Origin: CAVQBC01 sp963848415
GTDB lineage: Bacteria > Actinomycetota > Thermoleophilia > Solirubrobacterales > Solirubrobacteraceae
DNA: 64,000 nt
Direction of reading: 5' to 3'
Assembly (NCBI GenBank): GCA_963848415.1
Contig: CAWKDN010000001.1
Location: forward strand, 1,736,001-1,800,000
Of this stretch, positions 45,165 to 54,198 are shown in pieces. Position 1 is the first letter of the stretch; every line of letters begins with the position of its first letter. Position numbers and translations under genes: made by a program. Under the pieces are notes generated by a model. The model did not search any database, was not told the origin of the DNA, and saw nothing but the letters and a program-made list of their open reading frames with translations.

Positions 45165-45427
45165 CGCGTGGTGAGCGCGTGGTGAGCGCGCGCTACCGGC
45201 GAACCCCGCATCGAGGGTGGCCGGAGGCGAGTGGCACGTCCGGATCTACCGGCTTTTCTGCAGCATCGAGCGCGGCGGCCGCTCGCTGCTGTACATAAGC
45301 CGGTAGAAGCGGCATAAGTGCAGCCGCGCGGCGCCGATCCCCCGAAAGCTGCAGAAAAGCCGGTAGGAACCCCCACCCCTCTACCAGCGGGTGTCCCGGC
45401 GGTCGCAACCGCGCCCGTCGGGCGGCC
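45165..45427. repeat. 19-bp perfect inverted repeat and CCGGTAG motif cluster
   Basis: CTACCGGCTTTTCTGCAGC (45246-45264) is matched by its exact reverse complement at 45348-45366, 83 bp apart. The same core AAGCCGGTAG appears again at 45297-45306, and CTACCGGC at 45193-45200, so four copies lie within 175 bp. CATAAG repeats at 45294 and 45313, and a GCGTGGTGAGC duplication at about 45166-45188. The block lies between convergent gene ends. Confidence 0.7.
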
Positions 45428-46690
45428 CTACGTCACCCGCGCCCGCGAGGCGTCCAGCGCGCGGTGGTCGCCGCGCTGCACCAGGTCGCGCAGGCGGTCC
45501 AGTGCGTCCCACACGTCGGCGAAGCGGGTGTAGAGCGGGGCGATCCCCAGCCGCAGCGTGTCGGGGCCGCGGAAGTCGGGCACCACGCCCGCCTGCTCGA
45601 TCAGCGCCTGGCAGATCCGCCAGGCGTCCGGGTGGCGCAGGGCGACGTGCGAGCCGCGCCGGGCGGGGTCGCGCGGCGAGCCGAGCTCGAAGCCGAGCGG
45701 CGCGAGCCAGGCGTCATGCAGTGCCACGACGAGCTCGGTCTGGGCGACCGACTTGGCGCGCAGCGCGGCCAGCCCGGCCTCGGCGGTCAGCGCGGCGCCC
45801 GCTCCCACCGCGGCGAGCGCGAGCACCGGCGGCGTGCCGGCCAAGAAGCGCCGGGCGTCGGCCTCCGGGTCGTAGGCGCGCTCCATGGCGAACTGCTCGC
45901 GCTGGGCGAACCATCCCCACACCGGCGAGCGCAGCTGCGCGTGCAGCGCCTCGGCCACGTAGAGGAAGGCCGGCGCGCCCGGCCCGGCGTTGAGGTACTT
46001 GTACGTGCAGCCCACCGCCAGCTCGGCGCCCGCCGCGCGCAGCTCGACCGGCACCGCGCCGGCGGAGTGCGAGAGGTCCCACACCAGGGTCGAGCCCGTC
46101 GCCCGCGCCGCCGCGGTGATCGCCTCGAGGTCGGCCAGCGCACCCGAGCGATAGGCGACGTGGGAGAGCACCCACAGGGCGTCAGGGACGGCGGCCACGT
46201 CCTCGGGCTGCGGGCCGGCGAGCGCGTCGGTCTCCACCAGCTCGAGCGCCAGCCCGCGCTCGGCGGCAAGGCCCTCGAGCACGTAGCGGTCGGTCGGGAA
46301 GTTCTGCGTGTCGGTCGCCAGCGTGCGGTGTCCGCGGCGTCCGAGCGCCGCGGAGCACAGCTTGTAGAGGTTGACCGTCGTCGAGTCGCTGACCACCACT
46401 TCGCCGGGCCCGGCGCCGAGCACGCCCGCCGCCAGAAGATCGCCGGCGCGGGCAGGCCCGTCGAGCCACTCCGGCCAGCCGGAGACCAGCCGCTCGCCCC
46501 ACTCCGCCACGAGCGCCGCCAGCCGCTCGCGGGTGGCGAGCGGGAGCCGGCCGAGCGAGTTGCCGTCGAGGTAGATGCGCTCGCCGTCGCCGAGCACGAA
46601 GCGCGAGCGGAAGGCCGCGAGCGGGTCGGCGGTGTCGGCCGCCAGGGCGTCGGCGCGCGTCAGCCCAGCCATTCGGTCACCGCCCGCCAC
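45428..46690 (-). CDS. kynU: kynureninase
   Basis: The 420-residue PLP enzyme aligns with kynureninase: YLDGNSLGRLP near the N-terminus, SDSTTVNLYKL, NFPTDRYVLEG, VLSHVAYRSGA, VWDLSHSAGAVPVEL and the PLP lysine in GCTYKYLNAGPGAPAFLYV. It splits kynurenine to anthranilate and alanine. The start may be ATG 46690 or 46672; either overlaps the formamidase end by about 13 to 31 nt. It is the third gene of the operon. Confidence 0.9.
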   Translation of the reverse strand: MAGGDRMAGLTRADALAADTADPLAAFRSRFVLGDGERIYLDGNSLGRLPLATRERLAALVAEWGERLVSGWPEWLDGPARAGDLLAAGVLGAGPGEVVVSDSTTVNLYKLCSAALGRRGHRTLATDTQNFPTDRYVLEGLAAERGLALELVETDALAGPQPEDVAAVPDALWVLSHVAYRSGALADLEAITAAARATGSTLVWDLSHSAGAVPVELRAAGAELAVGCTYKYLNAGPGAPAFLYVAEALHAQLRSPVWGWFAQREQFAMERAYDPEADARRFLAGTPPVLALAAVGAGAALTAEAGLAALRAKSVAQTELVVALHDAWLAPLGFELGSPRDPARRGSHVALRHPDAWRICQALIEQAGVVPDFRGPDTLRLGIAPLYTRFADVWDALDRLRDLVQRGDHRALDASRARVT

Positions 46691-47412
46691 ACCTGCGAGC
46701 CGGGCTCGAGATGCTCCAGGTGGCCCTCGCCCGGCACGACCGCGAGCTCGCAGTCATCGCCGGCCGCCTGCGCCGCGGCGGCGTAGGCCTCCGAGAGCGC
46801 CGGCGGCACCGTGCCGTCCTCGCTGCCGGTCACCACCAGCGAGCGCACCCCGAGCGGCAGCCGCTCGGCGGGAGAGGCCAGCGCGTAGCGCTCTTGGCGC
46901 TCCTCGGGCCCGCCGCCGAGCAGCTCGAGCACGACGCCGTCGGACAGCCGCAGGCGCGCCGCCTCGGCCAGGTCCACCACGCCGGCCTGGGCGACCGCGC
47001 CGGCCAGCCGAAGCCGCGGCCCGGCGCCCGGCGCATCGTCGGGCAGGCCGGCGCGCCCCGCCGCCCACAGCGCCAGCTGACCGCCCGCCGAGTGCCCGAC
47101 GGCGACCGGGGCGGAGAGATCCAGCCGTTCGTCGTCCAGGGCGGCCAGCAGGTCCAGCGCCGCCGCGACGTCCTCGAAGGTCTCCGGCCAGCCGCCGCCG
47201 TTGCCGAGCCGCCGGTACTCGATGTTCCATACCGCGCGCCCGCGCTCGAGCAAGTCGGCGGCCAGCGGCCAGGCCAGCGTACGGTCGTACCGCGCCCGCC
47301 AGAAGCCGCCGTGCAGCAGCACGACGACCGCGAACGGCCCGTCCCCGCGCGGCGTGAACCGCTCGCAGAAGTGCGAGCGGTCGGGCCCGTAGCGGTGGAC
47401 CTCAGGCCGCAA
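46660..47412 (-). CDS. alpha/beta hydrolase, probable kynurenine formamidase
   Basis: The 250-residue hydrolase has the HGGFW oxyanion motif and the nucleophile elbow GHSAGG (about residue 108), with Asp in GSEDGTVP and His in GEGHLEHLEP. HGGxW plus GxSxGG is the AFMID-type arylformamidase pattern. Placed between an aminotransferase and kynureninase, it very likely hydrolyses N-formylkynurenine, replacing the metal-dependent KynB. It overlaps the upstream gene by 11 nt. Confidence 0.8.
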   Translation of the reverse strand: MRPEVHRYGPDRSHFCERFTPRGDGPFAVVVLLHGGFWRARYDRTLAWPLAADLLERGRAVWNIEYRRLGNGGGWPETFEDVAAALDLLAALDDERLDLSAPVAVGHSAGGQLALWAAGRAGLPDDAPGAGPRLRLAGAVAQAGVVDLAEAARLRLSDGVVLELLGGGPEERQERYALASPAERLPLGVRSLVVTGSEDGTVPPALSEAYAAAAQAAGDDCELAVVPGEGHLEHLEPGSQVWRAVTEWLG

Positions 47413-48499
47413 CGCCGGCGCCGAGCGAGCGCGCCGCGTCGGCCAGGCGGGTGACGCCCTCGTCGATCTGCTCGGGGGTGACGCCGGAGTACGCGAGCCG
47501 CAGCGTGTTCTGCCCGCCCTCCAGCAGGAAGTCGGTGCCCTTGACGAAGATCACGCCCCGCTCTCGCGCCGCCTCCTCGAGCACGGCGACGTCGACGGCC
47601 TCGGGTAGCTCGACCCACATGAAGTAGCCGCCCTGCGGTGGCGAGAAGCGCGCCTCGGGCAGCTCGCGCTCGAGCGCGGAGACGAGCGCGTCGCGGCGGG
47701 CGCGCAGCGCGGTCTTGACCGTGTCGATCGCGTGGTCAATGCGCCCGGAGCGCACGAAGGCGTTCACGATCGACTGCGCGACCATGTTGGGCGAGATGTA
47801 GGTGTTGGTGGCGATGCCCTGGATCTGCTTGATCACCGCCGCCGGGCCCACGAGGTAGCCGACGCGGATGCCCGGGCAGACGGTCTTCGAGAAAGACGAG
47901 GCGTAGACGACGCGGCCGGCGTCGTCGGCGGAGAGCATCGTCGGCAGCGAATCGCCCTCGAAGCGGATCGCGATGTACGGGTCGTCCTCGAAGAGCGTGA
48001 ACTCGTACTCGCTCGCCAGCCGCAGCAGCGCGGCACGCTTGTCGCCCGACAGCGTGAAGCCGGCCGGGTTCTGGAAGTTCGGGATCACGTGCGCGAGCTT
48101 CGGGCGCAGGCCGTCGCGCAGCTGCCCCTCGAGCGCGCCGGCGTCGATCCCGTCGGTCTGCAGCTCGACCATGTGCACGTCGGCCCCGCGCTGGCGCAGG
48201 TTGAGCAGCGTGCGGTCGTAGGTCGGCGACTCGACGACCACGGGGTCACCCGGCTGCACGAGCAGCTGGAAGAGGAAGGCGTCGGCCTGCATCGAGCCGT
48301 TGGTGACGAGCACCTGCTCGACGGCGACGCCGTGCTGGTCGGCGATCCACTCGCGCAGCGGGACGTAGCCCACCGAGGTGCCGTACGCCGTCGTGCCGCC
48401 GGGATCGTCGGCGAACGCCTGCTGGGCCGCCTCGCGCAGCCCCTCCACGTCGACGATGTCGAGCGACGGCGCGCCCCGGGCGAAGGAGATCGTGGCCAT
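47402..48499 (-). CDS. fold-type I PLP aminotransferase (2-aminoadipate/kynurenine aminotransferase-like)
   Basis: The 365-residue enzyme has LVTNGSMQADAFLFQLLVQP, VESPTYDR, IPNFQNPAGFTLS, EDDPYIAIRF and the PLP lysine in VVYASSFSKTVCPGIRVGYL. It belongs to the MocR-like/LysN aminotransferase group without the DNA-binding domain. Cotranscription with formamidase and kynureninase points to kynurenine or tryptophan transamination. ATG 48499 is the first reasonable start. Confidence 0.85.
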   Translation of the reverse strand: MATISFARGAPSLDIVDVEGLREAAQQAFADDPGGTTAYGTSVGYVPLREWIADQHGVAVEQVLVTNGSMQADAFLFQLLVQPGDPVVVESPTYDRTLLNLRQRGADVHMVELQTDGIDAGALEGQLRDGLRPKLAHVIPNFQNPAGFTLSGDKRAALLRLASEYEFTLFEDDPYIAIRFEGDSLPTMLSADDAGRVVYASSFSKTVCPGIRVGYLVGPAAVIKQIQGIATNTYISPNMVAQSIVNAFVRSGRIDHAIDTVKTALRARRDALVSALERELPEARFSPPQGGYFMWVELPEAVDVAVLEEAARERGVIFVKGTDFLLEGGQNTLRLAYSGVTPEQIDEGVTRLADAARSLGAGVAA

Positions 48500-48614
48500 G
48501 GCCGCAGGATAGGCGGCCCGGTGACGAGCCGCACGGCGGCCCCCGGCTACCTCCTTCTGGGATCGCTCGACTGCCTGCCGACTCTCAGCGGCAGGGGTGT
48601 ACGGTGCTGAGGCG

Positions 48615-50147
48615 ATGGGGCCGGCCCGAGGCACCACAGGGTTACGAGATCCCGTTCGCCGGCACGAGCGGCCCAGCGACGCGGAGCCGCGCCGTCCCAG
48701 CGTCCTCGACGGGCTCGTCCGTGAAGGCGACGGCGTAGTGCTGCTCGGGTTGGAGGAGCTTGCCGAGGACGCCTGGACGGTGCTGGCCGTCGCCCGGCTT
48801 CGTCTGCTGCGGGTCGCGAAGACCGCCGCAGCGGTTCGTCTGGTCGCCGATGGCGCCGCTCAGATCGTGGTGGCCGACGCGCAGCAGGGTCCGTCGTTGA
48901 TCGCCGCGGTGCGTGCCCGTCCCGAGCTCGCCGGAACGCATGTCGTGGTCTGCGTCGATCTCGACTCGCCGCATGAGCTGCGCGCGGCGCTCGATTCCGG
49001 AGCAGATGACGTGATGCGCATCCCCTTCGAGCCGCAGGTGCTCGCGGTGCGGGTCGCGACCGGGCTGCGCGCGGCGCGGCTGCGGGCCAACGAGGCGCTG
49101 TTGGGCTCGCTCGTCGACAACATCCCCGGCGCCGTCTACCGGTGCGCCTGCGACGAGGACTGGACGATGGAGTGGCTGAGCGACGAGATCGAGGCGATCT
49201 GTGGGTATCCCGCAGCCGACTTCATCGGCAGCGCGGTGCGCACGTTCACGAGCATCGAACATCCCGAGGATCGCGAGTACGTGGCGCGGTCGGTCATGGA
49301 CTCCCTCGCCACCGGCCGACCGTTCGCGCTCGAGTACCGAATCCTGCGGCGCGACGGCTCGGTGCGCTGGGTGCTGGAGCGCGGCAAGACGCAGGAGTCC
49401 GGCGACGGCCGCCGGTGGCTCGACGGCGTGATCTTCGACATCACCGGGCGCCGGGCGGCCGAGCAGGCGCTGCGCGAGCGTGCGGTCATCGAGGCGCAGC
49501 TCGCGGAGGTCCGCGCCTCGCGCGCTCGAATCCTCGACGCTGCTGATCGCGCACGGCGCGAGATCGAGCGCAACCTCCACGACGGCGCGCAACAGCGCCT
49601 GGTGTCGGTCGCGTTGGAGCTGAACATCTGGCTGACGAAGCACCGCGACATGTCCGACGGGGATCGCGCGCCGGTCCGCGAGGCGCTCGGCGAGCTGCGT
49701 GCCGGTCTGGGCGAGCTGCGCGACCTGGCACGCGGGCTGCACCCGGCGGTCCTCAGCGACCACGGGCTCGAGCACGCGCTGGACGCATTGGCCCAGCGGG
49801 CCGCCGTGCCCGTCGAGTTCGACGCGGTGCTGGGCGAGCGGCGACTGCCGATGGCCGTCGAAGCGGCGGCCTACTTCGCTGTCTCGGAGGCGCTCACGAA
49901 CGTCGCGAGGTACGCCCACGCCAGTCAGGCGCGCGTCCGCGTCGAGCAGTGCGACGGGCATCTCGACGTCACGGTCAGCGACGACGGCGTCGGCGGCGCT
50001 GACCCCGGCTCTGGCTCGGGCCTGCAGGGCCTCCACGACCGGCTGGCCGCCCTGAACGGAACGTTGGTGATCGACAGCCCGCCGGGGAACGGGACGCAGC
50101 TGCGAGCGCGAGTTCCTCTCCGCGAGCCGCTTGCGGCCGGCGCGTAG
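48615..50147 (+). CDS. histidine kinase with REC-like, PAS and HisKA_3 domains
   Basis: This 510-residue soluble kinase starts with a response-regulator-like fold (about 35-155) that keeps the alpha/beta pattern but not the phosphoacceptor: the expected Asp strand reads AQIVVADAQQGPSLIAA. A PAS/PAC domain follows (LVDNIPGAVYRCACDEDWTM, ITGRRAAEQAL). Then come HisKA_3 with EIERNLHDGAQQRLVSVALE (His about 335) and HATPase_c (SEALTNVARYAHASQ, DDGVGGADPG, GLQGLHDRL). No partner response regulator is adjacent. GAGG precedes ATG 48615. Confidence 0.85.
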   Translation: MGPARGTTGLRDPVRRHERPSDAEPRRPSVLDGLVREGDGVVLLGLEELAEDAWTVLAVARLRLLRVAKTAAAVRLVADGAAQIVVADAQQGPSLIAAVRARPELAGTHVVVCVDLDSPHELRAALDSGADDVMRIPFEPQVLAVRVATGLRAARLRANEALLGSLVDNIPGAVYRCACDEDWTMEWLSDEIEAICGYPAADFIGSAVRTFTSIEHPEDREYVARSVMDSLATGRPFALEYRILRRDGSVRWVLERGKTQESGDGRRWLDGVIFDITGRRAAEQALRERAVIEAQLAEVRASRARILDAADRARREIERNLHDGAQQRLVSVALELNIWLTKHRDMSDGDRAPVREALGELRAGLGELRDLARGLHPAVLSDHGLEHALDALAQRAAVPVEFDAVLGERRLPMAVEAAAYFAVSEALTNVARYAHASQARVRVEQCDGHLDVTVSDDGVGGADPGSGSGLQGLHDRLAALNGTLVIDSPPGNGTQLRARVPLREPLAAGA

Positions 50148-50357
50148 TCACTTCACGGCTCACGCGACCCTTCCGCCCAAGAAGCGGCCACCCGCCCCCC
50201 AGTCGTGGGCTGGTACCGCGTGACGGTACGGCCAGCTCCCGCCGGCCGGGCGCCTGTGTCCCTCCCGGACGCCTGTCTGCCCCCAGCGGCGCCGGGTCGG
50301 GCGCTGGAAGGCTGCTCGCAGTCCTCGCCCCGCCCCCTTCCAAGGAGCTCAGGTCTG

Positions 50358-52565
50358 ATGCAGCCCCGCAATCTCGCCGCCCGCGCTGGTCGATGGAGCG
50401 CGCAGCACCGCAAGGCGGCCATTCTCGGCTGGGTGCTGTTCGTCGTGCTCGCCACCGTGCTCGGCGGGAGGGTCGGCCTGAACGAGATCGACGAGTCGGC
50501 GTCGGGCAGCGGGGAGTCCAAGCGCGGCGACATGCTCGTCGAGGCCGCCGGCTTCCCCGACCAGGCCGGCGAGCAGGTGCTCGTCCAGGGCAAGGGCTCG
50601 ATCAAGTCGGCTGACCCTCGAGTCACCGCGGCCGTCAAGGATGTCGTCAACCGCCTGGCCGCGATCCCGGGCATCACCGAGATCGAGAGCCCGCTCAACG
50701 CCTCCGACCGCGTCAACACCGTCTCCCGGGACGGCCGCTCCGTCGTCGTGAACTTCACGATGCCCGGCACCGACGATCACGTCGAGAAGCTCGTCGAGAA
50801 GCCGCTCGCGGCTGTGGCCGACATCCAGAAGGCCCATTCCGGCGTGCGCGTCGAGCAGTTCGGCGATGTCTCGGCCACCAGAGAGATCGCCGCGCAGGAC
50901 GCCAAGGACGGCAAGCGGGCCGAGTTCATCTCCTACGGCCTGATGCTGATCATCCTGCTGTTCGCGTTCGGCGCGCTCGTCGCCGCCGGCCTCCCGCTCG
51001 TGCTCGGCGCCACCGCCGTCATCGGCACGGTTGGCCTGCTGGGGCCGGTCAGCCAGGTCTACGCGCTCGCGCCCGACGTCGCCCAGCTCGTGGTGATCAT
51101 CGGCCTCGCCGTCGGCGTGGATTACGCCATGTTCTACTCGCGCCGGATGATGGAGGAGCGCGACCGGGGCCACTCGAATGAGGCCGCGCTGGAGATCGCC
51201 GGCGCCACGTCGGGTCGCGCGGTGCTCATCTCGGGCCTGACCGTCATGACCGCGATGGCCGGGCTGTTGTTCGCCGGCAACCCGATCTTCGCCGCCTTCG
51301 GCATCGGCACGATGCTCGTCGTCGCCGTCACGGTGATCGGGTCGATGACCTTCCTGCCCGCGACGCTCTCGTTCCTCGCCCAGAAGGGTTGGCTCGAGAA
51401 GGGCCGAGTGCCCTACGTCACCAAGCGCCGTCACCAGGCAAAGGGCGAGTCGCGCATCTGGGGCGCCATCCTCACCCGGGTCCTCAAGCGCCCGCTCGTG
51501 TCGGCGGTGATCGCCGGCGGCCTGCTCGTCGCCCTCTGCGTCCCCGCCCTCGGCCTGCAGTTCAAGGACCCGGGCTTCGAGGGCTACTCGCGCAGCCAGC
51601 CGGTCATCCAGACCTACGACCGGGTGCAGGCCGCCTTCCCCGGCGGCGCCGTCCCGGCCATGACCGTCGTCAAGGCCGAGGACGTCACGGCCCCGCCGGT
51701 CCGGGCCGCGATCGCGCAGCTCCACGACCAGGCGCTCGCCACCGGCCAGCTCTCCGAGCCCTCCAGCGTCGAGATCAGCCCCGACAAGACCGTCGCCGTC
51801 GTCGCCCTCTCGATCAAGGGCACCGGCACCGACGCCGCATCCGATCGCTCCCTCGAGGTCCTGCGCTCCGAGGTCGTGCCGGCCACCGTCGGCAAGCTGG
51901 CCGGCGCCGAAGTCGCCGTGAACGGCCTGACCGCGGGCTCGAAGGACTTCATCGACGTCACGACGTCGCGCCTGCCGATCGTGTTCGGCTTCGTCCTCAG
52001 CCTCGCGTTCATCCTGCTGCTGGTCACGTTCCGCTCGATCGTCGTGCCGATCAAGGCGATCGTCCTCAACCTGCTCTCGGTCGGCTCGGCCTACGGCGTC
52101 CTCGTGCTCGTCTTCCAGGACGGTCACGGCGAGAAGCTGCTCAACTTCCAGTCGGTCGGCGGCATCGCCCCCTGGATCCCGCTGTTCCTGTTCGTGATCC
52201 TGTTCGGGCTCTCGATGGACTACCACGTGTTCATCCTCAGCCGCGTGCGTGAAGCCGTCGACCGCGGCATGAGCACCGACGACGCGGTCGCCCACGGCAT
52301 CAAGAGCACCGCCGGTGTCGTGACCAGCGCGGCGCTCGTCATGGTCGCCGTCTTCGGGTCCTTCGCGCTCGGCAGCGACCAGATCGTCAAGCAGATCGGC
52401 GTCGGCCTCGCCGCCGCGATCCTGATCGACGCGACGATCATCCGCGCCGTCCTGCTGCCGGCCAGCATGAAGCTGCTCGGCGCGCGCAACTGGTACCTGC
52501 CGAAGCGCCTTGGCTGGCTGCCGAAGCTCGCCCACGAGCCCGACACGGCTCCCGCCCCCGCCTGA
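50358..52565 (+). CDS. MMPL/RND-family transporter
   Basis: The 735-residue protein has the two-fold RND layout: a helix (AAILGWVLFVVLATVLGG), an extracytoplasmic domain, five helices including VIIGLAVGVDYAMFYSRRMM, a second helix and loop, and five more helices with FVILFGLSMDYHVFILSRV. The paired GVDYAMF/SMDYHVF motifs carry the proton-relay Asp-Tyr dyads of MmpL proteins. The substrate, often lipids or hydrophobic compounds, is unknown. Start ATG 50358 has an AAGGAG ribosome site. Confidence 0.9.
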   Translation: MQPRNLAARAGRWSAQHRKAAILGWVLFVVLATVLGGRVGLNEIDESASGSGESKRGDMLVEAAGFPDQAGEQVLVQGKGSIKSADPRVTAAVKDVVNRLAAIPGITEIESPLNASDRVNTVSRDGRSVVVNFTMPGTDDHVEKLVEKPLAAVADIQKAHSGVRVEQFGDVSATREIAAQDAKDGKRAEFISYGLMLIILLFAFGALVAAGLPLVLGATAVIGTVGLLGPVSQVYALAPDVAQLVVIIGLAVGVDYAMFYSRRMMEERDRGHSNEAALEIAGATSGRAVLISGLTVMTAMAGLLFAGNPIFAAFGIGTMLVVAVTVIGSMTFLPATLSFLAQKGWLEKGRVPYVTKRRHQAKGESRIWGAILTRVLKRPLVSAVIAGGLLVALCVPALGLQFKDPGFEGYSRSQPVIQTYDRVQAAFPGGAVPAMTVVKAEDVTAPPVRAAIAQLHDQALATGQLSEPSSVEISPDKTVAVVALSIKGTGTDAASDRSLEVLRSEVVPATVGKLAGAEVAVNGLTAGSKDFIDVTTSRLPIVFGFVLSLAFILLLVTFRSIVVPIKAIVLNLLSVGSAYGVLVLVFQDGHGEKLLNFQSVGGIAPWIPLFLFVILFGLSMDYHVFILSRVREAVDRGMSTDDAVAHGIKSTAGVVTSAALVMVAVFGSFALGSDQIVKQIGVGLAAAILIDATIIRAVLLPASMKLLGARNWYLPKRLGWLPKLAHEPDTAPAPA

Positions 52566-52586
52566 CCCTCGCGATCGACCGCACCT

Positions 52587-52613
52587 CAGCGCCCGCCCGT
52601 GTGGTGGGCGCTG
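52587..52613 (+). terminator. GC-rich hairpin after the MMPL gene
   Basis: CAGCGCCCGCC, loop CGTGT, GGTGGGCGCTG: an 11-bp stem with one G-U pair, followed by GGGGGTTGG. No T-tract; actinobacterial L-shaped terminators often lack one. Confidence 0.5.
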
Positions 52614-52674
52614 GGGGTTGGAGACGCGCGCCGCGCCGAGGACGTGACCTGGGCCCCTGCCAAGCTGGACCCAG

Positions 52675-53457
52675 ATGCGATGGATCGAGCTCGAGGGCGC
52701 GGTGAACGTGCGCGACGTGGGCGACCTGCCCACCGAGGACGGCGGACGCGTGGCGCCCGGCCGGCTGCTGCGCGCCGACAACCTGCAGGGACTCACGGAC
52801 GCCGACGTCCGGCGGCTCGTCGACGAGCTGGGCGTGCGGACGGTGGTCGACCTGCGGACCTCGGCCGAGGTCGAGCTCGAGGGGCCCGGGCCGCTGACGC
52901 GCGAGCCGGCGGTGACCTACCGCCACTGCTCGCTGCACCCGGAGTCCGGCGGGCTGACCGACGTCGACGCCGACACCGACGCCGAGCCGCCGCCCCCGCC
53001 CGCCGCCGGCGCGGGGGACGGGCTCACAGGCGACGGGCTGCTGCGCTACTACCTGGGCTACCTGCGCGACCGCCCGGACAGCATCGCCGATGCCCTGCGC
53101 GCGGTGGCCGGCGACGGCGACGGCGCGGCGATCGTGCACTGCGCGGCCGGCAAGGACCGCACCGGCACCGTGGTGGCCCTGGCGCTCGCCGTGGCCGGGG
53201 TCACGCGCGAGGCGATCGTCGCGGACTACGTGGCGACGGGCGAGGTGCTCGAGGCCATCCTCGCCCGCTTGCGCTCGAGCCCGACCTACGCCGCCGACCT
53301 CGACGGCCTGCCCGCCGACGCGCACCGCCCGCGGAGCGCGACCATGGAGGGGCTGCTCGACGCGATCGCGGACGAGGGCGGCGCGGCAGCGTGGCTGGAG
53401 CGCGCCGGCCTGCAGCCGGGCGAGCTGGCGGCCCTGCGCGCCAGGCTGCGCGGCTGA
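52675..53457 (+). CDS. tyrosine-type protein phosphatase
   Basis: The 260-residue protein begins with the NVRDVGDLPTEDGGRVAPGR motif of the Iph/PtpB-like family and carries the active-site loop HCAAGKDRTG (CX5R, about residues 154-163), with the general-acid region upstream. The family removes phosphate from phosphotyrosine or phosphoinositides. ATG 52675 lacks a strong ribosome site. It begins a run of four same-strand genes. Confidence 0.85.
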   Translation: MRWIELEGAVNVRDVGDLPTEDGGRVAPGRLLRADNLQGLTDADVRRLVDELGVRTVVDLRTSAEVELEGPGPLTREPAVTYRHCSLHPESGGLTDVDADTDAEPPPPPAAGAGDGLTGDGLLRYYLGYLRDRPDSIADALRAVAGDGDGAAIVHCAAGKDRTGTVVALALAVAGVTREAIVADYVATGEVLEAILARLRSSPTYAADLDGLPADAHRPRSATMEGLLDAIADEGGAAAWLERAGLQPGELAALRARLRG

Positions 53458-53501
53458 GCGCCGGTCCCCCTCGCCGCGCGGCTGCCAGAATGCACGGCCG
53501 C

Positions 53502-54182
53502 ATGCCGCTGCCCAAGGAAGTCACCTTCGTCACCTTCGACGTCTACGGATCGCTGATCGACTGGGAGACCGGCGTCTACGACGCGTTCTCCCGCGAGGCC
53601 GAGCGCGACGGCTACACCCTCTCGCGCGACGAGCTCATCCCGCTCTTCCTGCAGACCCAGCAGGAGATCAAGTCCGGCTCCTACGAGCTCTACGCCGAGG
53701 TCCTGCGCCGCACCGCCGTGCGCATCTCGCGCGAGCTCGGGTGGCCGCTGGAGCCCTCCCGCTCGGGCTTCCTGCCCGACTCGGTCGGCCGCTGGCCGCC
53801 GTTCAAGGAGACCAACACGCAGCTCGAGCGCTTCCGCAAGAAGATGGAGATCGGCCTCGTCGCCAACATCGACGACAAGCTCCTCGGGCTCACCCGGCGC
53901 CACTTCAAGGTCGACTTCGACCTCGTCGTCACCGCTCAGCAGGTGCGCTCCTACAAGCCCGACCCGGCCCACTTCAAGGAGTGCGCGCGCCGTATGGGCA
54001 CCAAGAAGGGCTGGGTGCACGTCGCCTCGGACTACTACTACGACGTCGAGCCGTGCCTGAAGGAGAAGATCCCGGTGATCTGGGTCAACCGCCGGCGCGA
54101 GACGCTCGACGCGAGCCAGAAGAAGCCGACCGCCGAGGTCAAGACGCTGCTCGAGGCGGCCAAGCTGCTCGGCGTGGCGTGA
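53502..54182 (+). CDS. HAD hydrolase, 2-haloacid dehalogenase type II-like
   Basis: The 226-residue HAD protein has motif I VTFDVYGSLIDWETG, motif II GLVANIDDK, Lys in RSYKPDPAHF, and motif III ASDYYYDVEPCLKEKIP. FDVYGSLIDW is the haloacid-dehalogenase style; the dehalogenase Ser/Asn residues are not clear, so a phosphatase or dehalogenase role is open. The start may be ATG 53490 or 53502. Confidence 0.8.
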   Translation: MPLPKEVTFVTFDVYGSLIDWETGVYDAFSREAERDGYTLSRDELIPLFLQTQQEIKSGSYELYAEVLRRTAVRISRELGWPLEPSRSGFLPDSVGRWPPFKETNTQLERFRKKMEIGLVANIDDKLLGLTRRHFKVDFDLVVTAQQVRSYKPDPAHFKECARRMGTKKGWVHVASDYYYDVEPCLKEKIPVIWVNRRRETLDASQKKPTAEVKTLLEAAKLLGVA

Positions 54183-54198
54183 GCCGCGCGCCGCTGCC

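Noticed and set aside
50349..52796. 815-codon open frame antisense to the MMPL transporter
   Set aside because: Its translation is Asp/Glu/Arg/His/Gln-rich low complexity, the expected mirror of GC-rich coding DNA, and the plus-strand gene has all family motifs.
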